From JAWLFY01 sp964462125 (GTDB lineage: Bacteria; Planctomycetota; Planctomycetia; Pirellulales; Pirellulaceae), in the NCBI GenBank assembly GCA_964462125.1, contig CAYWXT010000232.1, positions 1 through 8,997 on the forward strand: DNA of 8,997 nt, in the 5' to 3' direction. Both the position numbers and the translations under genes were made by a program. The notes under the pieces are model-generated. The model saw only the letters and a list, made by a program, of their open reading frames with translations. It did no database searches and was not told where the DNA came from. The stretch's first letter is position 1; every line of letters begins with the position of its first letter. Below are positions 1-6,600 of the stretch, one piece after another.

Positions 1-35
1 CGCCCCGCGCGCCGCCGACCCCGAAGGGCGTCGCA

Positions 36-72
36 GATCGGCGCCGCGGAGAACGTGTGGCGGCGCCAGATC
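36..72. repeat. GC-rich inverted repeat (hairpin)
   Basis: GGCGCCGC at 40-47 and GCGGCGCC at 60-67 are perfect complements around a 12-nt loop. GATC at 36-39 and at 69-72 extend the stem past a single bulged A at 68. No T-run follows on either strand, so it is not a classical intrinsic terminator. It could be a Rho-assisted stop, or structure within an unrecognised coding frame. Confidence 0.4.
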
Positions 73-109
73 GATTGGTGATGAGACCCGCCTCGGCGCC
101 TCCGTCTGT

Positions 110-124
110 GATCCCTTTGGGATC
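110..124 (-). terminator. Short hairpin just downstream of aroC, possible weak terminator
   Basis: GATCCC at 110-115 and GGGATC at 119-124 form a perfect 6-bp stem with a 3-nt loop, starting about 22 nt after the aroC stop. No U-tract follows on the minus strand, so termination here is only suggested by position and symmetry. If the overlapping TGATG frame is a real gene, the hairpin lies inside coding sequence and this call is wrong. Confidence 0.25.
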
Positions 125-146
125 GTGGCCGGGCGCGATGACGGCA

Positions 147-1400
147 TCACGTGAACAGCTTTGAAAGGTCGCCGGTCAGTTGGTGTGATTGGTGCATCAA
201 GGCGGCGTTGAGCAATTCGATCGCCACACGGGACTCGAGCGTCACCCCAGCCCGCACGCCGACACACGGATCGTGGCGCCCCTTGGCGAGCTCGAAATCG
301 ATCTCCTGCAAGTCCTTGCGGACCGATTGCTGGGGCAAGTTGATCGTCGAGGTCGGTTTGAACCCAACGCGAAAAACGAGCGGCGCTCCGGTCGTGATCC
401 CACCGATCAGGCCGCCGTGGGAGTTGCGAACGTATCCCCGGTTGCGGATCGGGTCGTTGTTCTCACTGCCGAGTCGCTCGACCACGCCGATACCCGCCCC
501 GACTTCACACGACTGGACCGCGTTCAACCCGCCAAGGGCCCCCATGATCCGCACCTTGAGGCTCTGGTACAGCGGTTCCCCGAGCAGCGGCGGGACGTTC
601 ACCGCGACGACTTCGACGGCGGCGCCCAGCGAATCGCCCCGTTTCCGCGTCTGCTTGATCAATTCCCCCGCTTCGGCGGCGAATTCCGTATCGAGGGAGT
701 GAATCTCAGCGGCGGCGAGTCGATCCCGGACGTCGCTGATCGCTTCCAAGGCAATCGCCGGGCTGCCATCATTCCGCATGACCTGTTCGAAGTGCTCAGA
801 CAAACTCGTCGAGGCGTGCAGGGGGCCGACCTGGCTGATCGAGGAGAGAATGACGGTGCCGAACATTTCCTCGAGCAACAACCGCGCGATCGAACCACCA
901 ACGACGTCACTGATCGTCGAACGGTAACTTGAGCGGCCGCCACCACGAATGTCGACGAAGCCAGCCGACTTGTGATACTTGACCAGATCGGTGTGTCCGG
1001 GGCGGACTTCGCCGCTGGGGCCGCTGAACTGGGTGTAATCCCCCGACTTCTTCGAGGTTGACAGGACGATCGCCGCGATCGGTTCGCCCGTGGTGTAGCC
1101 CGCTTCGTAGCCTTCACTCGTGAACGCCGCGCCGTCCGCCTCAACGCTTACCTTGGCGCCGCCGAGCAGCTCGTCGTGGTCCTCTTGATACAGCCCGGAG
1201 AGGAACACGACCTTGTCCTTTTCATTTCGGGGCGTCCCGTGACGACTGCTTCCCGGCCGGCGTCGGTCGAGGTACCGCTGAACCCGGCTGCGATCGATGT
1301 ACACCCCCGGGGGACAGCCGAAGATGATCGTGGTGATCGCTGGTCCGTGAGATTCACCGGCACCCGCGACCGCGTAGAGGGGGCCCCCCAAGGTTTCCAT
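147..1400 (-). CDS. aroC: Chorismate synthase
   Basis: This enzyme converts 5-enolpyruvylshikimate-3-phosphate to chorismate, the last common step to aromatic amino acids and folate, using reduced FMN in the cytosol. The 417-residue product shows the family landmarks in order: GESHG at 15-19 (catalytic His18), LDRRRPG at 44-50, RPGHTD at 133-138 (His136), GGGRSS at 153-158, GDSLGA at 255-260, NSHGGLIGGITTG at 326-338 and GRHDPC at 374-379. Two things are odd. It is about 55 residues longer than the E. coli enzyme, with an apparent insertion of roughly 30 residues near 72-101 between LSGLY and YTTGEP. The usual GGGRSSARET reads GGGRSSYRST. The ATG at 1400 fits because GESHG then lies at its normal distance from the N-terminus; the upstream GGGGATGAAG is only a weak ribosome site. 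The gene lies 90 bp after the radical SAM gene on the same strand and may be co-transcribed with it. Confidence 0.97.
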   Translation of the reverse strand: METLGGPLYAVAGAGESHGPAITTIIFGCPPGVYIDRSRVQRYLDRRRPGSSRHGTPRNEKDKVVFLSGLYQEDHDELLGGAKVSVEADGAAFTSEGYEAGYTTGEPIAAIVLSTSKKSGDYTQFSGPSGEVRPGHTDLVKYHKSAGFVDIRGGGRSSYRSTISDVVGGSIARLLLEEMFGTVILSSISQVGPLHASTSLSEHFEQVMRNDGSPAIALEAISDVRDRLAAAEIHSLDTEFAAEAGELIKQTRKRGDSLGAAVEVVAVNVPPLLGEPLYQSLKVRIMGALGGLNAVQSCEVGAGIGVVERLGSENNDPIRNRGYVRNSHGGLIGGITTGAPLVFRVGFKPTSTINLPQQSVRKDLQEIDFELAKGRHDPCVGVRAGVTLESRVAIELLNAALMHQSHQLTGDLSKLFT

Positions 1401-1490
1401 CGAGTCTTCATCCCCGCCGAGTCAATTGGTATCGCGAGACCACCGCTCCATAGTCGCCGCTGAACCGGAATTTGTCGACCACAGCAGCGG

Positions 1491-2540
1491 TCAAAACAAC
1501 CGCATTTGGCCGCCAGGACGCTGGAAGCGATCGCGGGCGTGCGGCGGCAATCGCGGCTCATATCCGAGGCGGTCACGAAACTGTAGAAAGAGAGCCTGGA
1601 TCTGTTCGGCCAAGACACCCTCGCCCGACATCCGCTCGCCGAATTCCGAACGGTTCAGCTGGCCCCCGCGCGTTTGCCGGACCCGCCCCAGGACGCGCTG
1701 GGCCTTGGATGGCAATGTCTTCCACAGCCATTGCTCAAACACCACCGCCACCGCGCCGGGAAGCCGCAGCAAGACGTAACCGGCGGCCGCGGCCCCCGCT
1801 TCCCGGGCAGCACGAAGGATCGCCGGAACCTCGGTGTCGTTGAGGCCGGGAATCACGGGGGCGACCATCACCCCGACCGGGATGTCCGCGACGGCAAGCT
1901 CTGCGATCGCCCGCAACCGGCCCTCAGGAATACTGGTCCGCGGTTCCATCTCGCGTGCCAGCGGTGCGTCCAAGGTCGTGATCGACAAGAAGACATGCAC
2001 CAAACGTTGCTGTGCCAAGGCACCGAGCAGATCGCGGTCGCGGAGGACCAGCGCGTTCTTGGTGACGATGCTGATCGGCTGGCCAAACTCGAGTGCCACC
2101 TCCAAACATCCGCGGGTCAGTCGAAATTCCCGCTCCGCCGGTTGGTAACAATCGGTGACGCCGGAGAAGGTGATCGGCTCCGGTTCCCATGACTCGCGGT
2201 GCAGGAACTCGCGGAACAGCGCTGGGGCGTCGGGCTTGACGACAATCTTGGTTTCAAAATCCAGCCCGGCGCTGAACCCGAGGTACTCATGGGTCGGCCG
2301 GGCGTAACAGTAGGGACAGGCGTGACCGCAGCCACGGTAGGGGTTCAGGCTGTAGCGGAACGGGATGTCGGGCGAATCATTCTCCGAGACGATACTCCGC
2401 GAGTCGTCTGTAAGATACTCGGTCTTGGGATGCTCCAGCCCCCGGCGGCACTCTTCGTCCCACTCGAGCTGCTCCAATTCAACCTCGCGATGAACGGTTT
2501 GGAACCGATTCGGCGGATTCCCTGTCGCCCCATGCCGCAT
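1491..2540 (-). CDS. PA0069-family radical SAM protein (SplB-like)
   Basis: This 349-residue protein is a radical S-adenosylmethionine enzyme of the group named after Pseudomonas PA0069, related to spore photoproduct lyase-like proteins (COG1533). The reaction and substrate are unknown. A CxxxCxxC cluster motif, GCGHACPYCYARPTH, starts at 70, with Cys71, Cys75 and Cys78 binding the 4Fe-4S cluster. Further family hallmarks are SENDSPDIPFRYSLNPYRG (52-70), GLDFETKIVVKPDA (92-105), SIVTKNALVLRD (157-168), TTLD then REMEPR (188-201), PVGVMVAPVIPGLND (221-235), AGYVLLRLP (253-261) and RQTRGG (288-293). The N-terminal RHGATGNPPNRF also matches the family, which supports the ATG at 2540. An AGGAGAG Shine-Dalgarno lies 6 nt upstream. 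Length is typical and the frame is intact. No partner gene nearby suggests a substrate, so the family is secure but the function is not. Confidence 0.95.
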   Translation of the reverse strand: MRHGATGNPPNRFQTVHREVELEQLEWDEECRRGLEHPKTEYLTDDSRSIVSENDSPDIPFRYSLNPYRGCGHACPYCYARPTHEYLGFSAGLDFETKIVVKPDAPALFREFLHRESWEPEPITFSGVTDCYQPAEREFRLTRGCLEVALEFGQPISIVTKNALVLRDRDLLGALAQQRLVHVFLSITTLDAPLAREMEPRTSIPEGRLRAIAELAVADIPVGVMVAPVIPGLNDTEVPAILRAAREAGAAAAGYVLLRLPGAVAVVFEQWLWKTLPSKAQRVLGRVRQTRGGQLNRSEFGERMSGEGVLAEQIQALFLQFRDRLGYEPRLPPHARDRFQRPGGQMRLF

Positions 2541-2546
2541 CGATCA

Positions 2547-2553
2547 CTCTCCT
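2547..2553 (-). promoter_or_regulatory. Shine-Dalgarno of the radical SAM gene
   Basis: On the minus strand AGGAGAG precedes the ATG at 2540 with a 6-nt spacer. It is one of the few good ribosome sites in this window and fixes the start of the radical SAM protein. Confidence 0.6.
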
Positions 2554-2647
2554 ATTAAAACGTCGTCCACCTGGGGTTCGCCGAGCGGAGTGATGGAATG
2601 CACGTTGCCGCCGAGTGGTTTGGTTGATGGCTCCGCGAGGTTCGTCC

Positions 2648-3733
2648 TCAGTTGTTCAGCGACCGAGGCACACCATCATCGATGCCGCCCATGGCTCGCC
2701 AGGTCAAAAAGTCAATCGAATCGGTCACGAACGTTACGGAGGCATCTCCCATCAAGACATTCACGCCACGATTGTGGAGACTACGGGCAGCGAACATGAC
2801 GCGATTGGTATCTTTACCGCAGTCCCAGAGCGTCGAATTGGGGACCATCAACGTATTGAACGCAAGGCTGGCGGGAAAGAATCCGCGGAACCAGGAGTTG
2901 CCCCGTGCCCGAACCGACTCGGTCGTCCTCGGACCCCAGCAACCGTTGTCCGAGGCCGCCGCGGCCAAGTCACCGGCTTTCGGCGTCTGGTTCAAATAGC
3001 CACCGACCGTCGGCATCGCCGCGTTTCGCTTTGCATGCGGGAATCCGATCACCGCCTCCGAAACCGCAACCGTCTGCGAAAGACCATCGGAGACGTCGTT
3101 GAAATGAAGGAGCGTACCCGGGTCTGTTTCGCTGCGTGTGCGGAGGGTGATGAAAAACCCCAGCGAATTCCGATCCCGCAGAATGCTGTCCGGCCCCACG
3201 GAAGCAAAATAGTTGGTGGCCGCGTAGTTGATATTGCCCGGCGCTCCCCGTACCGGGGGCTCGCCTTGCGATTGATTTGGATCGTCGGCCACCCAGGTGA
3301 CGGCGCCCGTTCCCGGATCGGTCGGACAGCGAAACTCGGGAATCACGGTCCTGGTGACGGTGTCCCAGTTGCTGTTCGGGCGGCGGCTGCGATGCCACCA
3401 ATAGGGTGTGTCATAGTCCACTTGCTCGTGGAGCGTTGATCGCCCCAAAAACGGCAGCAAACGGGCTCGCCAACTCACCGTTTGCGTATATTCCGAGCGA
3501 ACGGTGGGAATTAGATCATTGCGATTACGCAGTGGAGGAATCGCTTTGAATGCGCTGGAGTAGTTATGAATGGCCAACCCGATCTGATTCAGATTGTTTG
3601 AGCACTCCATTCGCCGCGCTGCCTCGCGAGCTTGCTGAACCGCGGGCAAGAGCAGACCGATCAGGACGATCATGATGGCGACAACCACCAAGCACTCCAC
3701 CTGCGTCATGCCCGAAACCTTACGTCCACTCAT
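2648..3733 (-). CDS. DUF1559 prepilin-like protein (class III leader, H-X9-DG type domain)
   Basis: This 361-residue protein belongs to the large planctomycete DUF1559 family, which resembles type II secretion and type IV pilus pseudopilins; the biological role of most members is unknown. A short basic leader ends at Gly8, followed by MTQVE with the conserved Glu13 at +5, then a hydrophobic helix (about 14-30) and the hallmark AVQQAREAARRMECSNNLNQIGLAIHNY (31-58, quoted in part here: AREAARRMECSNNLNQ). The signal fits cleavage by a prepilin peptidase and display from the membrane. The C-terminal processing-associated motif is present as HNRGVNVLMGDA (320-331), with Ala where Gly is usual, followed by SIDFLTWRAMGG. 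An AAGGTGG site lies 9 nt before the ATG at 3733. A terminator separates it from the lipoprotein gene upstream, so it may be its own transcription unit. Confidence 0.93.
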   Translation of the reverse strand: MSGRKVSGMTQVECLVVVAIMIVLIGLLLPAVQQAREAARRMECSNNLNQIGLAIHNYSSAFKAIPPLRNRNDLIPTVRSEYTQTVSWRARLLPFLGRSTLHEQVDYDTPYWWHRSRRPNSNWDTVTRTVIPEFRCPTDPGTGAVTWVADDPNQSQGEPPVRGAPGNINYAATNYFASVGPDSILRDRNSLGFFITLRTRSETDPGTLLHFNDVSDGLSQTVAVSEAVIGFPHAKRNAAMPTVGGYLNQTPKAGDLAAAASDNGCWGPRTTESVRARGNSWFRGFFPASLAFNTLMVPNSTLWDCGKDTNRVMFAARSLHNRGVNVLMGDASVTFVTDSIDFLTWRAMGGIDDGVPRSLNN

Positions 3734-3742
3734 CGCTGCCAG

Positions 3743-3749
3743 CCACCTT
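3743..3749 (-). promoter_or_regulatory. Shine-Dalgarno of the DUF1559 gene
   Basis: AAGGTGG on the minus strand lies 9 nt upstream of the ATG at 3733. It supports this start, which also places the basic leader and Gly8 correctly for prepilin processing. Confidence 0.5.
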
Positions 3750-3790
3750 GGGTGTCGCTCTGCTCAATGCCTACCAGGGACCAACATCGC

Positions 3791-3828
3791 AATAAAAAAG
3801 CTCGCCAGGAATCAATCCGGACGAGCTT
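3791..3828 (-). terminator. Intrinsic terminator after the lipoprotein gene
   Basis: Reading the minus strand, AAGCTCG (3828-3822) pairs perfectly with CGAGCTT (3804-3798). The stem continues inward as TCCGG against CCTGG, with one G-U wobble and one mismatch, around a 7-nt ATTGATT loop. The second arm runs directly into a T-rich tract, TTTTTTATT. This is a textbook Rho-independent terminator, about 67 nt after the lipoprotein stop and about 58 nt before the DUF1559 start. The plus strand has no T-run after the stem, so it acts in one direction. Confidence 0.8.
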
Positions 3829-3894
3829 GGGGATGTATCGACCCGGTCATTGGTGTACGCAATGTACGGCCGGTTGGTTCCGACGATCCGGTGA

Positions 3895-4155
3895 CTAAGG
3901 CTCGGCGGTTTCGTCATCTGCGTCAGCGCTATCATCCGCCGCCGGGGCGTCAACTGCCGGGGCGTCATCAACTGCCGGGGCGTCATCAACTGCCGGGGCG
4001 TCATCGACCGGGGCGTCATCCGCCGGGGCGTCATCCGCCGGGGCATCGATCCCGCCCGGTTCAGGTTCGCCATTACAGCCGGCTGTCAGCGGGACAGCGA
4101 CGATGGCACAAGCGACAAACAGGCTAAGAAAATTGGCCAACAGAGAACGTTTCAA
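3895..4155 (-). CDS. Small lipoprotein with acidic Asp-Ala-Pro repeat tail
   Basis: I propose an 86-residue protein starting at TTG 4155. It has a basic start (MKRSLLANF), a hydrophobic segment (about 8-23) and a lipobox LTAGC with Cys27 as the lipid-modified residue; Asn at +2 gives no inner-membrane retention signal. The mature part is almost entirely low complexity: repeats of DDAPA, DDAPV and DDAPAV between about 37 and 72, ending in an acidic tail, DDSADADDETAEP. Such a tail would be disordered and strongly negative. GGAGG lies 8 nt before the TTG, which decides the start. A longer reading of the same frame, back to 4398, would overlap the kinase gene and carry Arg-rich sequence before the signal peptide, so I reject it. 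Function is unknown. Small lipoproteins near DUF1559 genes are common in planctomycetes as I recall, but a functional link is not shown. Confidence 0.8.
   Translation of the reverse strand: MKRSLLANFLSLFVACAIVAVPLTAGCNGEPEPGGIDAPADDAPADDAPVDDAPAVDDAPAVDDAPAVDAPAADDSADADDETAEP
3941..4051. repeat. 15/18-bp in-frame tandem repeats within the lipoprotein gene
   Basis: Seven imperfect copies share the core GCCGGGGCGTCATC on the plus strand. Unit lengths are 15 (3941-3955), 18 (3956-3973), 18 (3974-3991), 15 (3992-4006), 15 (4007-4021), 15 (4022-4036) and a degenerate 15 (4037-4051). The two 18-bp copies are identical. Every unit is a multiple of three, so gain or loss of copies would keep the lipoprotein frame. 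Confidence 0.9.
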
Positions 4156-4163
4156 GGGACCCC

Positions 4164-4168
4164 CCTCC
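4164..4168 (-). promoter_or_regulatory. Shine-Dalgarno selecting a TTG start
   Basis: GGAGG on the minus strand sits 8 nt upstream of TTG 4155. No ATG or GTG in the same frame lies between this site and the signal peptide, so the site decides the non-canonical start of the lipoprotein. Confidence 0.65.
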
Positions 4169-4225
4169 AATAAAATTCGGTAGCTTCCAAGCGAACGAGC
4201 ACGATGCCCGTCCCTCGCTCGTCGA

Positions 4226-4254
4226 ATCTTAGCGTCGCCCATCCGGTGAGGCAA
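4226..4254 (-). promoter_or_regulatory. Candidate sigma70-type promoter of the lipoprotein gene
   Basis: On the minus strand TTGCCT (4254-4249) and TAAGAT (4231-4226) are separated by exactly 17 nt; each matches four of six consensus bases. Transcription would start near 4219 and leave a leader of roughly 65 nt before TTG 4155. It lies in the 184-bp gap between the kinase stop and the lipoprotein. This is a pattern match only. Confidence 0.4.
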
Positions 4255-4339
4255 TGCCCCCCTGGGGCGCCCCGTTTCGGCAACGGCTGGGCGTCTCGCG
4301 CTGCGACGTCCGGTTCGGCCAAACGGAGGTACCTCGGGT

Positions 4340-6499
4340 TCAGCGGATGTCGACGGTCTCGGTCCCTGCCGGCTGAAACGAATTGGGGCTGAGCTCATCG
4401 AGGTCCTCCCGTGTCTCGCCGGCGCGGAGGACCAACATCCAGAGGCTGAGGGTCATGAGCAAGATCGCACCGATCGCCGCGACCCCTTCCCAGAGAAGCG
4501 ACGAGCTGAGCTGGCCGACCGGCGCCAGGACGGTGTCGAGCCGGTACTGCACCAGCACCAGCAGGTCGGCGGTCTGGGCGGAGTTTTGATGCCCGTCGGC
4601 CGGATCGGTTGGGAGCTCGACCGGTTGCATCGCGGCGATCCAATCCCCGGCATACTCGCCTCCATCGTCCGCCTGGGCGGTGGGGTCTTGGTAATCGATG
4701 TCGCCCCCATCGAGCAGCCGCCGCATCAGCAGGGGTGGGACTTGATACGCCTTGCCGGCGACGACACGGTCCTCTTCGCGACGCCGATCGAGCAACGGAT
4801 GCTGCAGGATCGTGCCCCGTTTGTGGCCGTCACGGGCGTCGACCAGCGCCGCGATCTGGCTGGCCCCTTCCTGGCTCTGCAGGATCTTGAAGTCGCCGAG
4901 GTTGACCGTCACAACACAAAAAGCGTCGGGCTGCTGGCTCTCTTGGTCGAACCAAATCGGGGTGCTGACCGCGACCTTCCACAACCCGGTCGCGGTGCTT
5001 TCAAACGCGGCGGAAAGGTGCGTCGACCGCAACGGCTCGATCTCGTCGATTGGGGTGTTTTGCTGCAGATCATCGCTCTTGCCGTGGTAATAGGTCCGGT
5101 AGGCATAGTTTCGGCCGACGCTGTTGAATCGCCGCGCGACCGGCTCCTCGTAAGCGATCCCGACGATCGTTCCCCGCGCGTCGGTGACGAACATCGTCGA
5201 TACCCGGGGGCGCCGCGAGCCTGGCTCAAGGTCGGTATAGCGGGCGAGCCGCTCTTCGAGGACCTTGTCGAGCGGCAGCCGCAGCGGATCGTCGAGCACC
5301 TGATCGCGAGCCTCCGTCTGCCGCTGGGCCTCGGCCGAGGTGTCCGCGCCGCTGATCGGGGCCAGCCGCTTCGCACTTTCGGAATCCGACAGGTACCGCT
5401 GCAACGAGTCGCGCAATTCCGGTTGGGACGCTTCCTCCCGGGTCAGGGAAAAGTACCGGTCGACTTCGGTTTCCAGGGTTCGGGCCGCGAACCGTGCGGC
5501 GAGTTGATTGCTGCTGAAGGCCTCCGTACGAAGCGCCTCGGTGGTGCTCTTGGTCGCACGCTGGATACTCCGCCAACCATAAATGCAGGTGGCGCACAGC
5601 AGTAGCAGCGGGCCGACGATCCCCAGCAGCATCAAGGGGCGGCGCCGGTGGATTCGCTCGCGCCGCTGCAGATCATCCAGGATCTGTTGAATGTTGCCGT
5701 AGCGCTGGTGGGGATCTGCTGCGAGACACCGGGTGACGATCGCTGCCAGTTCGCGATCAACGTCCCGCCGCTGCTGGTGCGCCGTCGGCGGCGAGCTGTG
5801 CTCGATCGCCTCCCGATAACGCAACAATCGTTTGGGAAGCGAGCCGGCCGTGTCGATCTCGGTCACCACCGATTCATCTCGGTACGGCGGGTTACCGGTT
5901 AACATGCGGTACAGGATCGCCCCGGCCGCGTACACGTCCCAGCTGGCGTCGGGGTTGGAATTCAAGTCGGCCTGTTCCGGCGCCATGTAAAAGAGCGTTC
6001 CCAGGGCCGGTGTTTGATCCTGCGACATCCGGCTTTGGCCAAAGTCGGCCAGCCGCGGTTCGTTGTCGTCCGCCATCAAGATATTGGCCGGCTTGACGTC
6101 GCAGTGCAGCACCCCTTTGCCATGACAGTGATTCAACCCCGTACAGACCTTGCGAAAGATCTCCACCGCCTCGCCGACCGGCAGCCGGATGCGGGTCTTG
6201 AGCAGATCCTCCAGCGACCCTCCCGAGACCAGCTCCATCACGTAGTAAGGTGGGTCTGCGTCCCAGCCAACCTCCAACACCTGCACGACGTGCCGGTCAG
6301 CGGAGAGCTGGACCAGGTTCTTCACCTCGCGGCTGAGCAACGACCAGTTGACGCCACCCCGGTGAAGGTAGAACTTCACCGCCACGCCCCGGCCCGTGTT
6401 CAGGTCTTGCCCGATCCACACCTGACCGAACGCACCGGCCCCCAGAAACCGCTGTAGCCGGTAACCAGGAACTTCCGCTGGCGGCGTCGTTGCCTGCAT
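4340..6499 (-). CDS. Transmembrane Ser/Thr protein kinase with extracytoplasmic dCache-like sensor region
   Basis: From ATG 6499 the product has 719 residues. The N-terminal Hanks-type kinase domain (about 13-280) has GAGAFGQV at 20-27, Lys42 in VAVKF, HCDVKPANIL at 132-141, DFG at 152-154, APE at 173-175 and Asp188. All core catalytic residues are present, but the HRD Arg is Cys. A helix at about 288-308 crosses the membrane. The following ~355 residues should be periplasmic and carry a dCache-like signature, GRNYAYRTYYHG, near 462-473. A second helix (about 667-691) leaves a short cytoplasmic tail rich in Asp, Glu and Thr. I infer that the kinase senses a small ligand outside and phosphorylates Ser/Thr on unknown partners. 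The frame also opens upstream at TTG 6577 and GTG 6562. I prefer ATG 6499 because it lies 11 residues before the conserved PGYRL block and leaves room for divergent promoters, although no good ribosome site supports any of the starts. Confidence 0.93.
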   Translation of the reverse strand: MQATTPPAEVPGYRLQRFLGAGAFGQVWIGQDLNTGRGVAVKFYLHRGGVNWSLLSREVKNLVQLSADRHVVQVLEVGWDADPPYYVMELVSGGSLEDLLKTRIRLPVGEAVEIFRKVCTGLNHCHGKGVLHCDVKPANILMADDNEPRLADFGQSRMSQDQTPALGTLFYMAPEQADLNSNPDASWDVYAAGAILYRMLTGNPPYRDESVVTEIDTAGSLPKRLLRYREAIEHSSPPTAHQQRRDVDRELAAIVTRCLAADPHQRYGNIQQILDDLQRRERIHRRRPLMLLGIVGPLLLLCATCIYGWRSIQRATKSTTEALRTEAFSSNQLAARFAARTLETEVDRYFSLTREEASQPELRDSLQRYLSDSESAKRLAPISGADTSAEAQRQTEARDQVLDDPLRLPLDKVLEERLARYTDLEPGSRRPRVSTMFVTDARGTIVGIAYEEPVARRFNSVGRNYAYRTYYHGKSDDLQQNTPIDEIEPLRSTHLSAAFESTATGLWKVAVSTPIWFDQESQQPDAFCVVTVNLGDFKILQSQEGASQIAALVDARDGHKRGTILQHPLLDRRREEDRVVAGKAYQVPPLLMRRLLDGGDIDYQDPTAQADDGGEYAGDWIAAMQPVELPTDPADGHQNSAQTADLLVLVQYRLDTVLAPVGQLSSSLLWEGVAAIGAILLMTLSLWMLVLRAGETREDLDELSPNSFQPAGTETVDIR

Positions 6500-6535
6500 C
6501 GACAGCTGTTTGCTGGTCGAACGCCCTCCGGCGGT

Positions 6536-6565
6536 TTGATACTCCGTATGGTCACCATTCACCAA
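6536..6565 (-). promoter_or_regulatory. Weak promoter candidate for the kinase gene
   Basis: On the minus strand TTGGTG (6565-6560) and TATCAA (6541-6536) are 18 nt apart. If used, transcription would begin near 6529 and translation at ATG 6499, which would exclude the upstream TTG and GTG starts. Consensus agreement is modest (three and four of six), so this is only a suggestion. Confidence 0.2.
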
Positions 6566-6600
6566 TCTGTTTTCCAATCATGCTCAACCAAAGCGGAACC

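Larger units (their letters stand above)
1..146. other. Window edge with no confident gene; two hairpins and competing open frames
   Basis: No recognisable protein is encoded here. On the minus strand an ATG at 147-145 shares its A with the aroC stop (TGATG), and that frame stays open to the window edge for about 49 codons. The product would be rich in Pro, Arg and Ser and matches nothing I know. On the plus strand, a frame from position 2 stays open until a TGA at 152-154 and could be the tail of a convergent gene. Both frames have similar third-position GC, near three quarters, so composition does not decide between them. The stretch also holds two perfect inverted repeats, listed separately. 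Confidence 0.3.

Noticed and set aside
189..932. Plus-strand open frame (247 codons) opposite aroC
   Set aside because: Antisense to chorismate synthase, whose motifs are complete; the product is charged and unrecognisable.
2615..3439. Plus-strand open frame (274 codons) opposite the DUF1559 gene
   Set aside because: Antisense shadow of a gene with both N- and C-terminal family hallmarks.
3941..4051. Possible CRISPR-like array
   Set aside because: Units are only 15-18 bp, contiguous with no unique spacers, and code in frame for a lipoprotein tail, so this is a coding tandem repeat.
3771..4073. Minus-strand 100-codon frame with MTPRQL-type repeats
   Set aside because: It reads the lipoprotein repeats in another frame, runs through the terminator and has no signal peptide or ribosome site; the lipobox frame is better supported.
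4264..4273. Perfect palindrome GGGGCGCCCC after the kinase gene
   Set aside because: Short, no loop and no T-run; in DNA this GC-rich it is not evidence of a terminator or operator.
3895..4398. Longer version of the lipoprotein frame starting at 4398
   Set aside because: It would put about 81 Arg/Pro-rich residues before the signal peptide, overlap the kinase 3' end and ignore the GGAGG next to TTG 4155.
4586..5605. Long plus-strand open frame (339 codons) opposite the kinase sensor region
   Set aside because: The minus-strand kinase frame continues uninterrupted from kinase domain through the second membrane helix; the plus frame has no recognisable domain.
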